A stretch of DNA of 64,000 nucleotides, taken from Chelativorans sp. ZYF759. GTDB taxonomy: Bacteria > Pseudomonadota > Alphaproteobacteria > Rhizobiales > Rhizobiaceae. The notes under the pieces were generated by a model that was given only the letters and a program-made list of their open reading frames with translations, was not told the DNA's origin and made no database searches. Positions 35,653 to 44,953 of this stretch are shown here, piece after piece (within the stretch, counting starts at the first letter, position 1; each line of letters opens with the position of its first letter). The stretch is from NCBI RefSeq assembly GCF_012911015.1, contig NZ_WVVV01000005.1, positions 255-64,254 of the forward strand, in the 5' to 3' direction. A program made the position numbers and the translations under genes.

Positions 35653-36810
35653 ATGCAACTCGAATTCGTCGGCTGGTTCCAGATCCTGCTTGGCACGCTG
35701 TGGCGCTTCTGGCCGGTCTGGCTGGCGCTCGCCGTTCTCTTCGCGCTCTCCTTCGCCTTCAAGAAACGACTTGGCCTCTATGGCCAGATACTCGACACGG
35801 GCGTCGGCATCGCCGGTGTCTTCATCTGCGGCTTCTGGCTGTTCTCGGCGATCTTCGCCGGCACGATCGCGCCTTTCAACCCGCTCGGCCAGTATCCGAT
35901 CATGAAGGACGCGCTGCCGGGCGCCATCGAGCCGAATTCGGGCCAGATCTTCCTGTTCGGCGGCGATACGCTGGCGCGCGACGTCTTCTCGCGCATGGTC
36001 TTCGGCAGCCAGATCGTGATGATCATCGCACCCGCCGCCACGCTGTTCGCGCTGATGGTGGGCACGACGCTCGGGCTTCCCGCGGGTTTCTTCGGCGGCA
36101 AGATCGACACCTTCCTGTCGTTTCTCGCCAATCTCGTGCTCGCCTTTCCCGTGATCCTCCTCTTCTACCTCCTGGTGACACCGGGCATCATGGAGACGCC
36201 GATCCCCTACACGATGGCCGGCATCTTCTTCATCTTCCCGATCATCTTCTTCTGCACGCTGTTCTACACGCGCTACAGCCACCGGCCGGGGCTGCTCGCG
36301 ATCCAGATCGGCCTGACCGTGCTGATCGGCGGCTGGATCTATGCGGGACTCGTCTTCAATGCCGATCCGTTCGGCATCGTCGCGATCCGGCCCAACGAGC
36401 TCAACATCTTCGTGGCCGTGGTCTTCGCCTCCTCGCCCGGCGTCTTCCGCATCGTGCGCGGGCTCTCCATGGACATCAAGACGCGCGACTACGTGGCGGC
36501 TGCCCAGACGCGCGGCGAGAGCTCGTGGTACATCATGCTGTGGGAGGTGCTGCCCAATGCGCGCGGTCCGCTCATCGTCGATGTGTGCCTGAGGATCGGC
36601 TACACCACGATCCTGCTCGGCACGCTCGGCTATTTCGGCCTGGGGCTGGCGCCCGAAAGCCCGGACTGGGGCACCGCCATCAAGGATTCGAGCCGTCTCC
36701 TGCGCGCCTACATCCACCCGGCGCTGCCGCCGGTGGTCGCGCTGATGTCCTTCGTGCTCGGCCTCAACCTGCTCGCCGACGCGCTGCGCGAACAGTCGCT
36801 GAAGGATTGA
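35653..36810 (+). CDS. Peptide ABC transporter permease (DppC/OppC type)
   Basis: The 385-residue product is longer than ordinary DppC (about 300) because of extra membrane/periplasmic sequence in the middle (about 175-235). DppC marks are present: FLFGGDTLARDVFSRMVFGS with the LGTDxxGRDxxSR-like box, the signature DYVAAAQTRGESSWYIMLWE, and a C-terminal LRAYIHPALPPVVALMSFV. It follows the DppB-type gene by 12 bp. Confidence 0.93.
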   Translation: MQLEFVGWFQILLGTLWRFWPVWLALAVLFALSFAFKKRLGLYGQILDTGVGIAGVFICGFWLFSAIFAGTIAPFNPLGQYPIMKDALPGAIEPNSGQIFLFGGDTLARDVFSRMVFGSQIVMIIAPAATLFALMVGTTLGLPAGFFGGKIDTFLSFLANLVLAFPVILLFYLLVTPGIMETPIPYTMAGIFFIFPIIFFCTLFYTRYSHRPGLLAIQIGLTVLIGGWIYAGLVFNADPFGIVAIRPNELNIFVAVVFASSPGVFRIVRGLSMDIKTRDYVAAAQTRGESSWYIMLWEVLPNARGPLIVDVCLRIGYTTILLGTLGYFGLGLAPESPDWGTAIKDSSRLLRAYIHPALPPVVALMSFVLGLNLLADALREQSLKD

Positions 36811-36814
36811 TGCC

Positions 36815-39172
36815 ATGAACGAAGCCGTCAAAACCGAAAGCACCGAAGGCGCCAAGCCGATCCTGGAGATCGAGAACCTCTCCATCTCCTTCTTCACCCG
36901 CGCTGGCGAGATCCCGGCCGTGATGGATTTTTCCTGCACCGTCATGCCCGGCGAGGCGATGGGCATCGTCGGCGAGAGTGGCTGCGGCAAGTCGACCGTG
37001 TCGCTCGGCATCATGCGCGACCTCTCCAATGTGGGCAAGATCGTCGGCGGCCGCATCAAGTTCCAGGGCCGCGACATGGGCGAGTTGTCGGAGGAAGAGC
37101 TGCGCTCGATCCGCGGCAACAAGATCGCCATGATCTACCAGGAGCCGATGGCCTCGCTGAACCCGGCCATGAAGGTCGGCGCGCAGCTCATGGAAGTGCC
37201 GCTGATCCACGACAAGGTGTCGAAGCAGGAGGCCTGGAATCGCGCGCTCGAGATGGTCACGGCCGTGCGCCTGCCCGATCCCGAGCGGATGATGAAATCC
37301 TATCCGCACCAGCTGTCGGGCGGCCAGCAGCAGCGCATCGTGATCGCCATGGCGCTCCTGTCGAAACCCGCACTGCTTCTCCTCGACGAACCCACCACCG
37401 CGCTCGACGTCACGGTGGAGGCCGGCATCGTGGAACTGGTCAAGGGGCTGGGCAAGGAATTCGGCACGTCGATGATCTTCGTGTCGCACAATCTCGGACT
37501 CATCCTGGAGACCTGCGACCGTATCACGGTTATGTATTCCGGCGAGGCGGTGGAGACGGGCACCGTCAAGGACGTCTTCGACCGCATGCGCCATCCTTAT
37601 ACGCAGGGGCTGTTCCGCTCGATCCCGCTGCCCGGCGCCGACAAGAACGAGCGTCCGCTGATCGCCATTCCGGGCCAGCTGCCGCTGCCGCACGAGCGGC
37701 CCAGGGGCTGCAATTTCGGCCCGCGCTGCCACCATTTCGTGGAAGGCCTGTGCGACGCCGGCGAAATCCCGATGATCCCGGTCGAGGGGCACGAGGCCCA
37801 TCTGTCGCGCTGCGTGCGTTTTGCCGAGATCGACTGGCACGCCGTGCCGGAAGGGGCCACCACGGAGAAGGAGCCGATCAAGCCAGGCGCCCCGCTGCTC
37901 AAGATCGAGAACCTGAAGAAATACTACCACGTTGCCGCCAACGCGGTGTTCGGCGGTGGCGAAACGCGCACCGTCAAGGCGAACGAGGAAATCTCCTTCG
38001 AGGCGCGCGAGAGCGAGACGGTGGCGATCGTGGGCGAGTCCGGCTGCGGCAAGTCAACGCTCGCCAAGGTGCTGCTCGGGCTGGAGACGGCCACCGAAGG
38101 CACCATCATGCTCGGCAACACGCCGATCCACGACACCCCGGTCGAGAAGCGCGACACCGCCACCGTCGCCGCCATCCAGATGGTGTTCCAGAACCCGTTC
38201 GACACGCTCAATCCGAGCCATTCGGTCGGCTCGCAGATCATGCGGTCGCTGGAAAAGTTCAAGATCGGCAAGACGGTCGACGAGCGTCGCCAGCGCATGT
38301 TCGAGCTTCTGGACCTGGTGAAGCTGCCGCGTGCTTTTGCCAGCCGAATGCCGCGCCAGCTGTCGGGCGGCCAGAAGCAGCGCATCGGCGTCGCGCGTGC
38401 CTTTGCCGGCAATGCGAAGGTCGTCGTCGCCGACGAGCCGGTCTCCGCGCTCGACGTGTCCGTGCAGGCCGCCGTCACCGAACTCCTGATGGACATTCAG
38501 CGCGAGCACCAGACCACCATGCTCTTCATCAGCCACGACCTGTCTGTCGTGCGCTATCTCGCCGACCGGGTCGTCGTCATGTATCTCGGCCATATCGTCG
38601 AGCAGGGCACCACCGACCAGATCTTCGCGCCGCCCTATCACCCCTACACGGAGGCATTGCTGTCGGCGATTCCCATCGCCGACACCTCCGTGGTCAAGAA
38701 GCATATCGTGCTCGAGGGCGACATTCCCTCCGCGATGGACCCGCCGCCGGGCTGCCCGTTCCAGACGCGGTGCCGCTGGAAGGAGCGGGTGCCGGGCGAC
38801 AAATGCGAGACCCAGGTGCCGCCCTTGAAGAAGCTGGGCGAAGGCCATTTCAGCCTCTGCTGGCTCGACGATGCCGAACTCGCGTCGATGGAGCCGGTGA
38901 TCTCCTTCAAGGGGAAGGAGGTCCAGGACGCGTCGACGGAAGCGCCCGGCGCGGGCGCACGCCAGAAGCCGGTGCAGGCATCTCGTCCGGTCCCGAAGGG
39001 CGAGATGCCGGGAAGCACGGCGAAGAAGCCGCGGCCCTCGGCGACCAGGATGTCGGCTCGCCCTGGCGAATCCGACCCTTCCAAGACCATGACGGAAGCC
39101 GGCGATGGTCGGCAGGCAGCCAGCGGGCGGGTGAAACCCGGTACGACGCCGAAGGACGGCGAGCCCGGCTGA
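36815..39172 (+). CDS. Peptide ABC transporter ATPase, fused DppD-DppF type, with C-terminal tail
   Basis: One 785-residue protein carries both nucleotide-binding domains of a peptide importer. NBD1 has Walker A GESGCGKS (53-60), signature LSGGQQQR (167-174) and LLLLDEPTTALD (187-198). NBD2 has Walker A GESGCGKS (407-414), LSGGQKQR (517-524) and VVADEPVSALD. Each domain is followed by the oligopeptide-specific cysteine-rich tail (CNFGPRCHHF at 299-308; CPFQTRCRW at 647-655) that can hold an Fe-S cluster in DppD/F. Beyond residue about 700 a low-complexity, Pro/Ala/Lys-rich tail of about 85 residues is not part of the family. Confidence 0.95.
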   Translation: MNEAVKTESTEGAKPILEIENLSISFFTRAGEIPAVMDFSCTVMPGEAMGIVGESGCGKSTVSLGIMRDLSNVGKIVGGRIKFQGRDMGELSEEELRSIRGNKIAMIYQEPMASLNPAMKVGAQLMEVPLIHDKVSKQEAWNRALEMVTAVRLPDPERMMKSYPHQLSGGQQQRIVIAMALLSKPALLLLDEPTTALDVTVEAGIVELVKGLGKEFGTSMIFVSHNLGLILETCDRITVMYSGEAVETGTVKDVFDRMRHPYTQGLFRSIPLPGADKNERPLIAIPGQLPLPHERPRGCNFGPRCHHFVEGLCDAGEIPMIPVEGHEAHLSRCVRFAEIDWHAVPEGATTEKEPIKPGAPLLKIENLKKYYHVAANAVFGGGETRTVKANEEISFEARESETVAIVGESGCGKSTLAKVLLGLETATEGTIMLGNTPIHDTPVEKRDTATVAAIQMVFQNPFDTLNPSHSVGSQIMRSLEKFKIGKTVDERRQRMFELLDLVKLPRAFASRMPRQLSGGQKQRIGVARAFAGNAKVVVADEPVSALDVSVQAAVTELLMDIQREHQTTMLFISHDLSVVRYLADRVVVMYLGHIVEQGTTDQIFAPPYHPYTEALLSAIPIADTSVVKKHIVLEGDIPSAMDPPPGCPFQTRCRWKERVPGDKCETQVPPLKKLGEGHFSLCWLDDAELASMEPVISFKGKEVQDASTEAPGAGARQKPVQASRPVPKGEMPGSTAKKPRPSATRMSARPGESDPSKTMTEAGDGRQAASGRVKPGTTPKDGEPG

Positions 39173-39197
39173 AAACACCGCCTGCGGCTAATCAAAT

Positions 39198-40682
39198 ATG
39201 AACCGGCCTGCCTTATGCGGTAGTCGGTGGTTGCGATTGGGGGGGCGTCGGTTGAGACCTTTTGCGACATTTCTGGCCGGCATTGCCGCGGCGCTCCTGG
39301 CGGGCTGCGTGGCCGGCGATCGTGGCCCCATCAACGTCTTCGTGGCCGAAGTCGGCCCGGCTTCTCCTGAATTCATCCCCGATCCGGGCGACGATGGCTC
39401 GCTGGTGGTCGGCCTTGCCTTTTCGGGTGGCGGCGCCCGGGCTGCGGCCTTCGCCTATGGCGTGCTGCGCGAACTCGACGAAGCGGTCATCGATGAGGTG
39501 CCCTATCGGCGCACGATGGTCGACGACATCCGGATGATCTCGGGCACCTCGGGCGGCGCCATCATGGCGGCCTATTTCGGCTATCGCGGGCCTGACGAAT
39601 ACCGGGATTTTCGCGAGCGTTTCCTGCTCCAGAACGCGGAATCGGCACTGCGCACGTCGATGAATTCGCCAGCCAATCTTGCGCGTGCCTGGTCGGGCGG
39701 GGTCAACGACCGCAGTGCCTTCGCGCGCTGGCTCGACCGGAACCTGTTCGAAGGCGCGACTTTCGAAAGGCTCAAGCGCTCCAACGCGCCTATCGTCTGG
39801 CTGACCGCCTCCGACATCTATAACGGCACGCCGTTCCTCTTCACCTACGACACCTTCGCCGCCTTGTGCAGCGACCTGGACCAGGTGCGCCTTGCGGATG
39901 CGGTCGCTGCGTCGGCCGCCTTTCCCGTCGTCTTCGCGCCTGTGATGCTGGCCGCCGACGCACCCGATTGCGGCTATCGGCAGCCTGCCTGGAAGGAGCG
40001 GGCGCTGACAGATCGCGAAACGCCGTTGCGGCTTGCCGCCTATGCCCGTGCACTGGACTCCTATCGCGGCGGGCAGGGGCCAAGCCATGTTCGGCTCCTC
40101 GATGGTGGTCTGACCGACAATATCGGCATCACCGGCTTTGCGCTGGAGCGCGCGGCCGCCACCACGCCACATGGGCCGTTGTCGCCGGCCGAAGCCGTCA
40201 AGCTCGACAGGCTTCTCTATATTGTCACCGATGCCGGCCGCGAGCGTGCGCCGGTCTGGGGTGCCTCGGCTCGGGGCCCAGGTCTGCCGGATCTCCTGGC
40301 TGCCGTCTCCGATACTGCGATCTCCTCGTCCACCAGGGAAGGTTTCGACGCGCTGGAACTCGAAGTGGCGCACTGGCGCAACGACATCGTGCGCTATCGC
40401 TGCGGCCTGTCCATGGCCGAAATCCGCAAGCACCGCGGCACGCTTGATGGCTGGGATTGCAGGAATGTCAGGCTGGCGGTGGAGCATGTGTCGTTCCGCA
40501 GTCTCGACGCGGAGACCAAGGCCCGGCTCGACCAGGTGCCGACACGCCTTTCGCTTCAGCAGGCCGAGGTGGATTTCGTCATCGAGGCCGGCCGCCGCGC
40601 CATCCGGTCCAATCCCTCGGTCAGGGATGCGCTGGCCCACATCCAGCGCAAGGCCGGCGTCGGGGCTGCCCACGCTTGGTGA
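39198..40682 (+). CDS. Patatin-like phospholipase, predicted lipoprotein
   Basis: Patatin-like proteins hydrolyse acyl esters with a Ser-Asp dyad. The 494-residue product has the oxyanion box FSGGGARAAAFAYG (76-89), the nucleophile elbow GTSGG (116-120, Ser118) and a later LLDGGLTDNIG with the catalytic Asp. A lipobox LLAGC (Cys37) marks it as membrane-anchored. The ATG start has no clear ribosome-binding site; a TTG at 39252 behind GGGGGGGCGTCGG gives a neat 19-residue lipoprotein signal (RPFATFLAGIAAALLAGC) and may be the real start. It lies 26 bp after the fused ATPase gene. Confidence 0.88.
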   Translation: MNRPALCGSRWLRLGGRRLRPFATFLAGIAAALLAGCVAGDRGPINVFVAEVGPASPEFIPDPGDDGSLVVGLAFSGGGARAAAFAYGVLRELDEAVIDEVPYRRTMVDDIRMISGTSGGAIMAAYFGYRGPDEYRDFRERFLLQNAESALRTSMNSPANLARAWSGGVNDRSAFARWLDRNLFEGATFERLKRSNAPIVWLTASDIYNGTPFLFTYDTFAALCSDLDQVRLADAVAASAAFPVVFAPVMLAADAPDCGYRQPAWKERALTDRETPLRLAAYARALDSYRGGQGPSHVRLLDGGLTDNIGITGFALERAAATTPHGPLSPAEAVKLDRLLYIVTDAGRERAPVWGASARGPGLPDLLAAVSDTAISSSTREGFDALELEVAHWRNDIVRYRCGLSMAEIRKHRGTLDGWDCRNVRLAVEHVSFRSLDAETKARLDQVPTRLSLQQAEVDFVIEAGRRAIRSNPSVRDALAHIQRKAGVGAAHAW

Positions 40683-40728
40683 ATGGTGCAGCGCGTATCC
40701 GATGCTGCACGCGGCTTTCCAAGCTGAC

Positions 40729-40944
40729 AGACCCCTCATCCGTCTCGGCGCTGCGCGCCGATCCACCTTCTCCCACAAGGGGAGAAGGAGCGGGCGGCGG
40801 CGCCGTCCACGCCATACTTCAACCTTTTCGGTTAGCCGGAACGCGAGCCCCCCGCGACTCCCTTTCTCCCCTTGTGGGAGAAGGTGGCCGAGAACGAGCC
40901 GTGAGCAGAGCGAACGGCGAGGCAGGAGGTCGGATGAGGGGTCT
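40729..40944. repeat. 216-bp intergenic inverted-repeat element
   Basis: The outer ends are exact reverse complements: AGACCCCTCATCCG at 40729-40742 and CGGATGAGGGGTCT at 40931-40944. An inner pair also pairs: CCACCTTCTCCCACAAGGGG... at 40763-40788 and the complement ending ...CCTTGTGGGAGAAGGTGG at 40861-40887, differing by one base insertion. The whole is noncoding and can fold into a long hairpin. It resembles the RIME-like mosaic palindromes scattered in Rhizobium and Mesorhizobium genomes. The rest of the 528-bp gap around it (40683-41210) holds no gene and turns AT-rich after 41085. Confidence 0.85.
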
Positions 40945-41140
40945 GCGCCATTTAATGCAGCCTTGTGGCTTGAAGCGGTCAACAACTGCCGGCCATCCCC
41001 CGCAATTTGTCCATACCCCGGTCCCTTCGGCATATGCCCCGCGCGGCGCTGTGCGATGTTGCGCAGAGTTCCGGTGAAGCCAGTTCATGAAAACCTGACA
41101 ATTACACTCAAGTATTTGAAATCAAAGTCCAATTCAAAAT

Positions 41141-41156
41141 TTGACCGATTGATAAA
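41141..41156. promoter_or_regulatory. RutR-like operator upstream of preT
   Basis: TTGACCGATTGATAAA matches 11 of the 14 defined bases of the E. coli RutR consensus TTGACCA-NN-TGGTCAA; the left half is near-perfect and the right half degenerate. It lies 54 bp before the preT start in an AT-rich promoter region. A better copy stands before the aminotransferase gene beside the RutR-like gene. Regulation is inferred. Confidence 0.5.
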
Positions 41157-41210
41157 AAGCCAGAACGTGCTAGCCTCGCCTTCAAAAGATAAGACAATGG
41201 GGAACTGCCA

Positions 41211-42575
41211 ATGGCTGAAGGACAGTTCAGGAGTGGAATAGCCGGGGCGCGGCTGCCACTGGAACGATACACCGACAATTTCGCGGATCTGCATCCCGCC
41301 CTCGATCAGCATGAGGCGCTGGTCGAGGCCGATCGCTGCTATTTCTGCTATGACGCGCCTTGCATGCAGGCCTGTCCGACGGAAATCGACATTCCGATGT
41401 TCATCCGGCAGATCGCGACCGGCAATCCGCTGGGCTCGGCCCGCACCATCTTCGATCAGAACATCCTGGGCGGCATGTGCGCGCGCGTCTGCCCGACGGA
41501 GACGCTGTGCGAAGAGGTCTGCGTGCGCGAGATCGCCGAGGGCAAGCCCGTGCAGATCGGGCGGCTGCAGCGCTATGCCACCGATGTCGCCATGCGGCAG
41601 GACAAGCAGTTCTACCAGCGCGCCGCGCCCACCGGGCGGCGCATCGCCGTTGTCGGCGCCGGTCCCGCGGGGCTTGCCTGCGCACATCGCCTCGCCATGC
41701 ATGGCCACGAGGTCACGATCCTCGACGCCCGCGAGAAGCCGGGCGGCCTCAACGAATATGGCATTGCCGCCTACAAGACGCCCGGCGGCTTCGCGCAGGA
41801 GGAAGTCGACTACATAACCGGGATCGGGGGCATCGCCATCGAGAACGGCAAGGCGCTGGGGCGCGATTTCACGCTGGCAGATCTCACCGGCCGGTATGAC
41901 GCGGTCTTCCTCGGCATGGGGCTTGCCGGCGTCAACGGGCTGGCCACCGAGGGCGAGGAACTCAGCGGCGTCGACAATGCGGTCGATTTCATCGCCGTGC
42001 TGCGCCAGGCCGAGGATCTGTCGCAACTGCCGATCGGCCGACGCGTGGTCGTGATCGGCGGCGGGATGACCGCCATCGATGCAGCCATCCAGGCAAGGCT
42101 GCTGGGGGCCGAAGAGGTCACCATCTGCTACCGCCGCGGCAAGGAACACATGAATGCCTCCGAGTGGGAGCAGGATCTCGCCGCCTCGAAAGGTGTCGTC
42201 ATCCGCCACTGGGTGCGCCCGCTCCGGATCGTGGAACAGGGCGGAAAGGTCGCCGGCGTCGAACTCGAATACACGACGCTGCGCGATGGCCGGCTGGCGG
42301 GCACGGGCGAGAGTCTCTGGATCGATGCCGATCAGGTCTTCAAGGCCATCGGCCAGAGTTTCGACCCGCTGCCCCTCAATGGCGGCGGCAGCAGCCTCGA
42401 GCTGGAGAATGGCCGCATCCGCGTCGATGCGGAGGGCCGCACCTCATCCGCCATGGTCTGGGCCGGCGGAGACTGCACCGGAAGCGGCGAGGATCTGACC
42501 GTGACGGCCGTCGCCCAGGGGCGCGACGCCGCGGAGAGCATCCACCGCGCACTCACCGCAAACGGGAGGGCATGA
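41211..42575 (+). CDS. preT: NAD(P)-dependent dihydropyrimidine dehydrogenase subunit PreT
   Basis: PreT transfers electrons between NAD(P)H and PreA in the first step of reductive pyrimidine breakdown (uracil or thymine to the dihydro form). The 454-residue product has two Fe-S cysteine sets (Cys43, 46, 51, 55 and Cys90, 94, 100, 104), an FAD fold VVGAGPAGLACAHRL (GAGPAG 149-154) and an NADP fold VVVIGGGMTAIDAAIQ. The architecture is that of glutamate-synthase-small-subunit relatives; assignment as PreT rests on the preA partner directly downstream, with a stop/start overlap. Confidence 0.94.
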   Translation: MAEGQFRSGIAGARLPLERYTDNFADLHPALDQHEALVEADRCYFCYDAPCMQACPTEIDIPMFIRQIATGNPLGSARTIFDQNILGGMCARVCPTETLCEEVCVREIAEGKPVQIGRLQRYATDVAMRQDKQFYQRAAPTGRRIAVVGAGPAGLACAHRLAMHGHEVTILDAREKPGGLNEYGIAAYKTPGGFAQEEVDYITGIGGIAIENGKALGRDFTLADLTGRYDAVFLGMGLAGVNGLATEGEELSGVDNAVDFIAVLRQAEDLSQLPIGRRVVVIGGGMTAIDAAIQARLLGAEEVTICYRRGKEHMNASEWEQDLAASKGVVIRHWVRPLRIVEQGGKVAGVELEYTTLRDGRLAGTGESLWIDADQVFKAIGQSFDPLPLNGGGSSLELENGRIRVDAEGRTSSAMVWAGGDCTGSGEDLTVTAVAQGRDAAESIHRALTANGRA

Positions 42576-42577
42576 CC

Positions 42578-43888
42578 ATGGCAGACATCACCAGCAACTT
42601 CGTGGGCATCAAGTCGCCGAACCCCTTCTGGCTGGCCTCGGCGCCGCCCACCGACAAGGAATACAACGTCGTGCGCGCCTTCCGGGAAGGCTGGGGCGGC
42701 GTGGTCTGGAAGACGCTCGGCGAGGATCCGCCGGTCGTCAACGTCAACGGCCCGCGCTACGGCGCCATCTGGGGCGCGGACCGCAGGGTGCTCGGCTTCA
42801 ACAATATCGAGCTCATCACCGATCGGGAACTGCAGACCAATCTGCGCGAGATCAAGAAGGTCAAGAAGGAGTGGCCCGACCGCGCCATGGTGGTTTCGCT
42901 CATGGTGCCCTGCGAGGAGGAGAACTGGAAGTCCATCCTCAAGCTGGTCGAGGAGACCGATGCCGATGGCATCGAGCTCAATTTCGGCTGCCCGCATGGC
43001 ATGAGCGAGCGCGGCATGGGGTCGGCCGTGGGCCAGGTGCCCGAATATATCGAGATGGTCGCGCGCTGGTGCAAGCAGAACACGCGCATGCCTGTCATCG
43101 TCAAGCTGACGCCCAACATCACCGACATCCGCTACCCTGCGCGTGCGGCCAGGCGGGGCGGGGCGGATGCCGTCTCCCTCATCAACACGATCAACTCCAT
43201 CACGGGCGTCGATCTCGACAATTTCGCGCCCCAGCCGACGGTCGATGGCAAGGGCACGCATGGCGGCTATTGCGGTCCGGCGGTCAAGCCCATCGCCATG
43301 AACATGGTGGCCGAGATCGCGCGCGATCCCGAAACCCGCGGCATGCCGATCTCCGGTATCGGCGGCATCACCACCTGGCGCGATGCGGCGGAGTTCATGG
43401 CGCTCGGCGCCGGCAATGTGCAGGTCTGCACGGCGGCCATGGTCTATGGCTTCAAGATCGTGCGCGAGATGATCGACGGGCTGTCTGACTGGATGGACGA
43501 GAAGGGCCATCGCACCCTCGACGACGTCGTAGCGCGGGCGGTGCCGAATGTCACCGACTGGCAGTATCTCAACCTCAACTACATCGCCAAGGCGCGCATC
43601 GACCAGGATCTCTGCATCAAATGCGGGCGCTGCCACATCGCCTGCGAGGACACCTCTCACCAGGCCATCACCTCGATGGTCGACGGGGTGCGGCATTTCG
43701 AGGTCATCGACGCCGAATGCGTGGGATGCAATCTTTGCGTGAACGTCTGCCCGGTCGAGAACTGCATCACGCTGGAGCCGCTCGCGGTGGGCGAACTCGA
43801 CAAGCGTACGGGCCGCACGGTATCTCCCGAATATGCCAACTGGACCACGCATCCCAACAACCCGGCCGCGCGTATCGCGGCGGAATAG
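42578..43888 (+). CDS. preA: NAD-dependent dihydropyrimidine dehydrogenase subunit PreA
   Basis: PreA is the FMN catalytic subunit. The start MADITSNFVGIKSPNPFWL is 8 nt behind GGGAGGG and gives 436 residues; an ATG 2 codons earlier overlaps the preT stop. A dihydroorotate-dehydrogenase-like barrel (LASAPPTDKEYNVVRAF, DGIELNFGCPHGMSERGMGS with the active-site loop) is followed by a C-terminal two-cluster ferredoxin domain: CIKCGRCHIAC and CVGCNLCVNVCPVENC. Length and layout match the family. Confidence 0.96.
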   Translation: MADITSNFVGIKSPNPFWLASAPPTDKEYNVVRAFREGWGGVVWKTLGEDPPVVNVNGPRYGAIWGADRRVLGFNNIELITDRELQTNLREIKKVKKEWPDRAMVVSLMVPCEEENWKSILKLVEETDADGIELNFGCPHGMSERGMGSAVGQVPEYIEMVARWCKQNTRMPVIVKLTPNITDIRYPARAARRGGADAVSLINTINSITGVDLDNFAPQPTVDGKGTHGGYCGPAVKPIAMNMVAEIARDPETRGMPISGIGGITTWRDAAEFMALGAGNVQVCTAAMVYGFKIVREMIDGLSDWMDEKGHRTLDDVVARAVPNVTDWQYLNLNYIAKARIDQDLCIKCGRCHIACEDTSHQAITSMVDGVRHFEVIDAECVGCNLCVNVCPVENCITLEPLAVGELDKRTGRTVSPEYANWTTHPNNPAARIAAE

Positions 43889-43926
43889 TTCCGGTTCCTC
43901 CCGGCGAGGGCGGGGCTGCCTTTTGA

Positions 43927-44865
43927 TTGCATCTGGCGGTCCCGCCCTTGGCTGACATCCCCGTCCACCGAACCCATGCCGTCGGGCGCGACAAGCTGCT
44001 CGGGCATCTTGCCATGCTGCTCTTCGCGCTGCTGGTGGCCGGCTCCTTCTCGCTGGGCGGGCTCGCCGCACCGCATATCGGGCCCTCCGCGCTCAACGCC
44101 CTGCGCTTCCTGCTGGGCACCATGGTGATCGGATCGATCGCCCTCGTCATGACCGGCGGGCGTATCCCGAAGCCGGTGGCGCCCTGGCGCTATCTGATCC
44201 TCGGCGGGCTGATGGCGGTGTTCTTCGTCACCATGTTCGTCGGGCTGCTCTACAGCGATCCGGTCTCCACCGGCGCCGTCTTCACGCTGATGCCGCTCTT
44301 CGGCGCCCTGTTCGGCCTGCTCATTCTCGGGCAGGTGCCAAGCAGGGTGGTGATGGCGAGCCTCGTCTTTGCCGGTCTCGGCGCAGTCTGGGTGATCTTC
44401 CGCGGCGATGTCGACGCGCTCATCGCCTTCGATCTCGGTTACGGCGAGGCGATCTTCCTGGTGGGCGTGGCCTGTCACGCGCTCTATTCGCCGCTGGTGC
44501 GCCGCTTCAACCGCGGCGAGGTTCTCATCGGCTTCACATTCTGGACCATGGCGGCGACGGGCCTGTGGATCGTGGCATATGGTGCGGCGGAGATCGTGGC
44601 TACCGACTGGCTCTCTCTGCCACTCGTGGTGTGGGTGGCGATCATCTACCTCGTCATCTTCACCACCTCGATCACCTTCTTCCTGATGCAGTTCGCCTCG
44701 ATGCGGCTGCCTTCCTCCAAGGTGCTTGCCTACACCTATCTCACGCCGACCTTCGTTATCCTGATCGAGGGAGCGCTCGGCCATGGGTGGGCGCCGCTGT
44801 CCGTTCTGGCCGGAGCGCTGGTCACGATCATGGGTCTCGTCGTGCTGGCGTTGAGCCGCGATTGA
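43927..44865 (+). CDS. EamA/DMT-family transporter
   Basis: The product of up to 312 residues has ten predicted membrane segments in two EamA halves (LGHLAMLLFALLVAGSFSLG at the first, ADIYLVIFTTSITFFL-like sequence in the second). Such proteins export or take up small metabolites. The start is uncertain: TTG codons at 43927 and 43948 and an internal ATG near 44014 are in frame; no clear ribosome-binding site decides. An 8-bp inverted repeat (AGGGCGGG 43907-43914 and CCCGCCCT 43941-43948) spans the first of these. It lies between preA and the rutR-like gene, so transport of a pyrimidine product such as beta-alanine is conceivable. Confidence 0.82.
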   Translation: MHLAVPPLADIPVHRTHAVGRDKLLGHLAMLLFALLVAGSFSLGGLAAPHIGPSALNALRFLLGTMVIGSIALVMTGGRIPKPVAPWRYLILGGLMAVFFVTMFVGLLYSDPVSTGAVFTLMPLFGALFGLLILGQVPSRVVMASLVFAGLGAVWVIFRGDVDALIAFDLGYGEAIFLVGVACHALYSPLVRRFNRGEVLIGFTFWTMAATGLWIVAYGAAEIVATDWLSLPLVVWVAIIYLVIFTTSITFFLMQFASMRLPSSKVLAYTYLTPTFVILIEGALGHGWAPLSVLAGALVTIMGLVVLALSRD

Positions 44866-44953
44866 GGAGAGGCGGTTTAACAGAGGGTTAACCGGCCTCG
44901 TCCATTATCTTCCCCGCAGGCAACATGCCGTCGTCGAGAAGGAGCGACCGGAG

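Noticed and set aside
34588-37131. An 847-codon open frame on the minus strand opposite the peptide ABC permease and ATPase genes
   Set aside because: Its product is extremely rich in Arg, Asp, Glu and His with no domain, and it lies opposite well-recognised genes. This is the usual antisense artefact of high-GC codon bias.
40683-41210. Possible CRISPR array or insertion sequence in the repeat-rich gap
   Set aside because: The repeats are inverted pairs rather than direct repeats with spacers, and no transposase frame is present.
43907-43948. Inverted repeat AGGGCGGG/CCCGCCCT after preA as a terminator
   Set aside because: The loop of 26 nt is long, the stem is only 8 bp and no T-tract follows; it also spans a possible start of the next gene.
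43657-44784. A 375-codon minus-strand open frame opposite the end of preA and the EamA transporter gene
   Set aside because: The highly charged, His-rich product has no membrane segments or motifs, and both sense genes are well supported.
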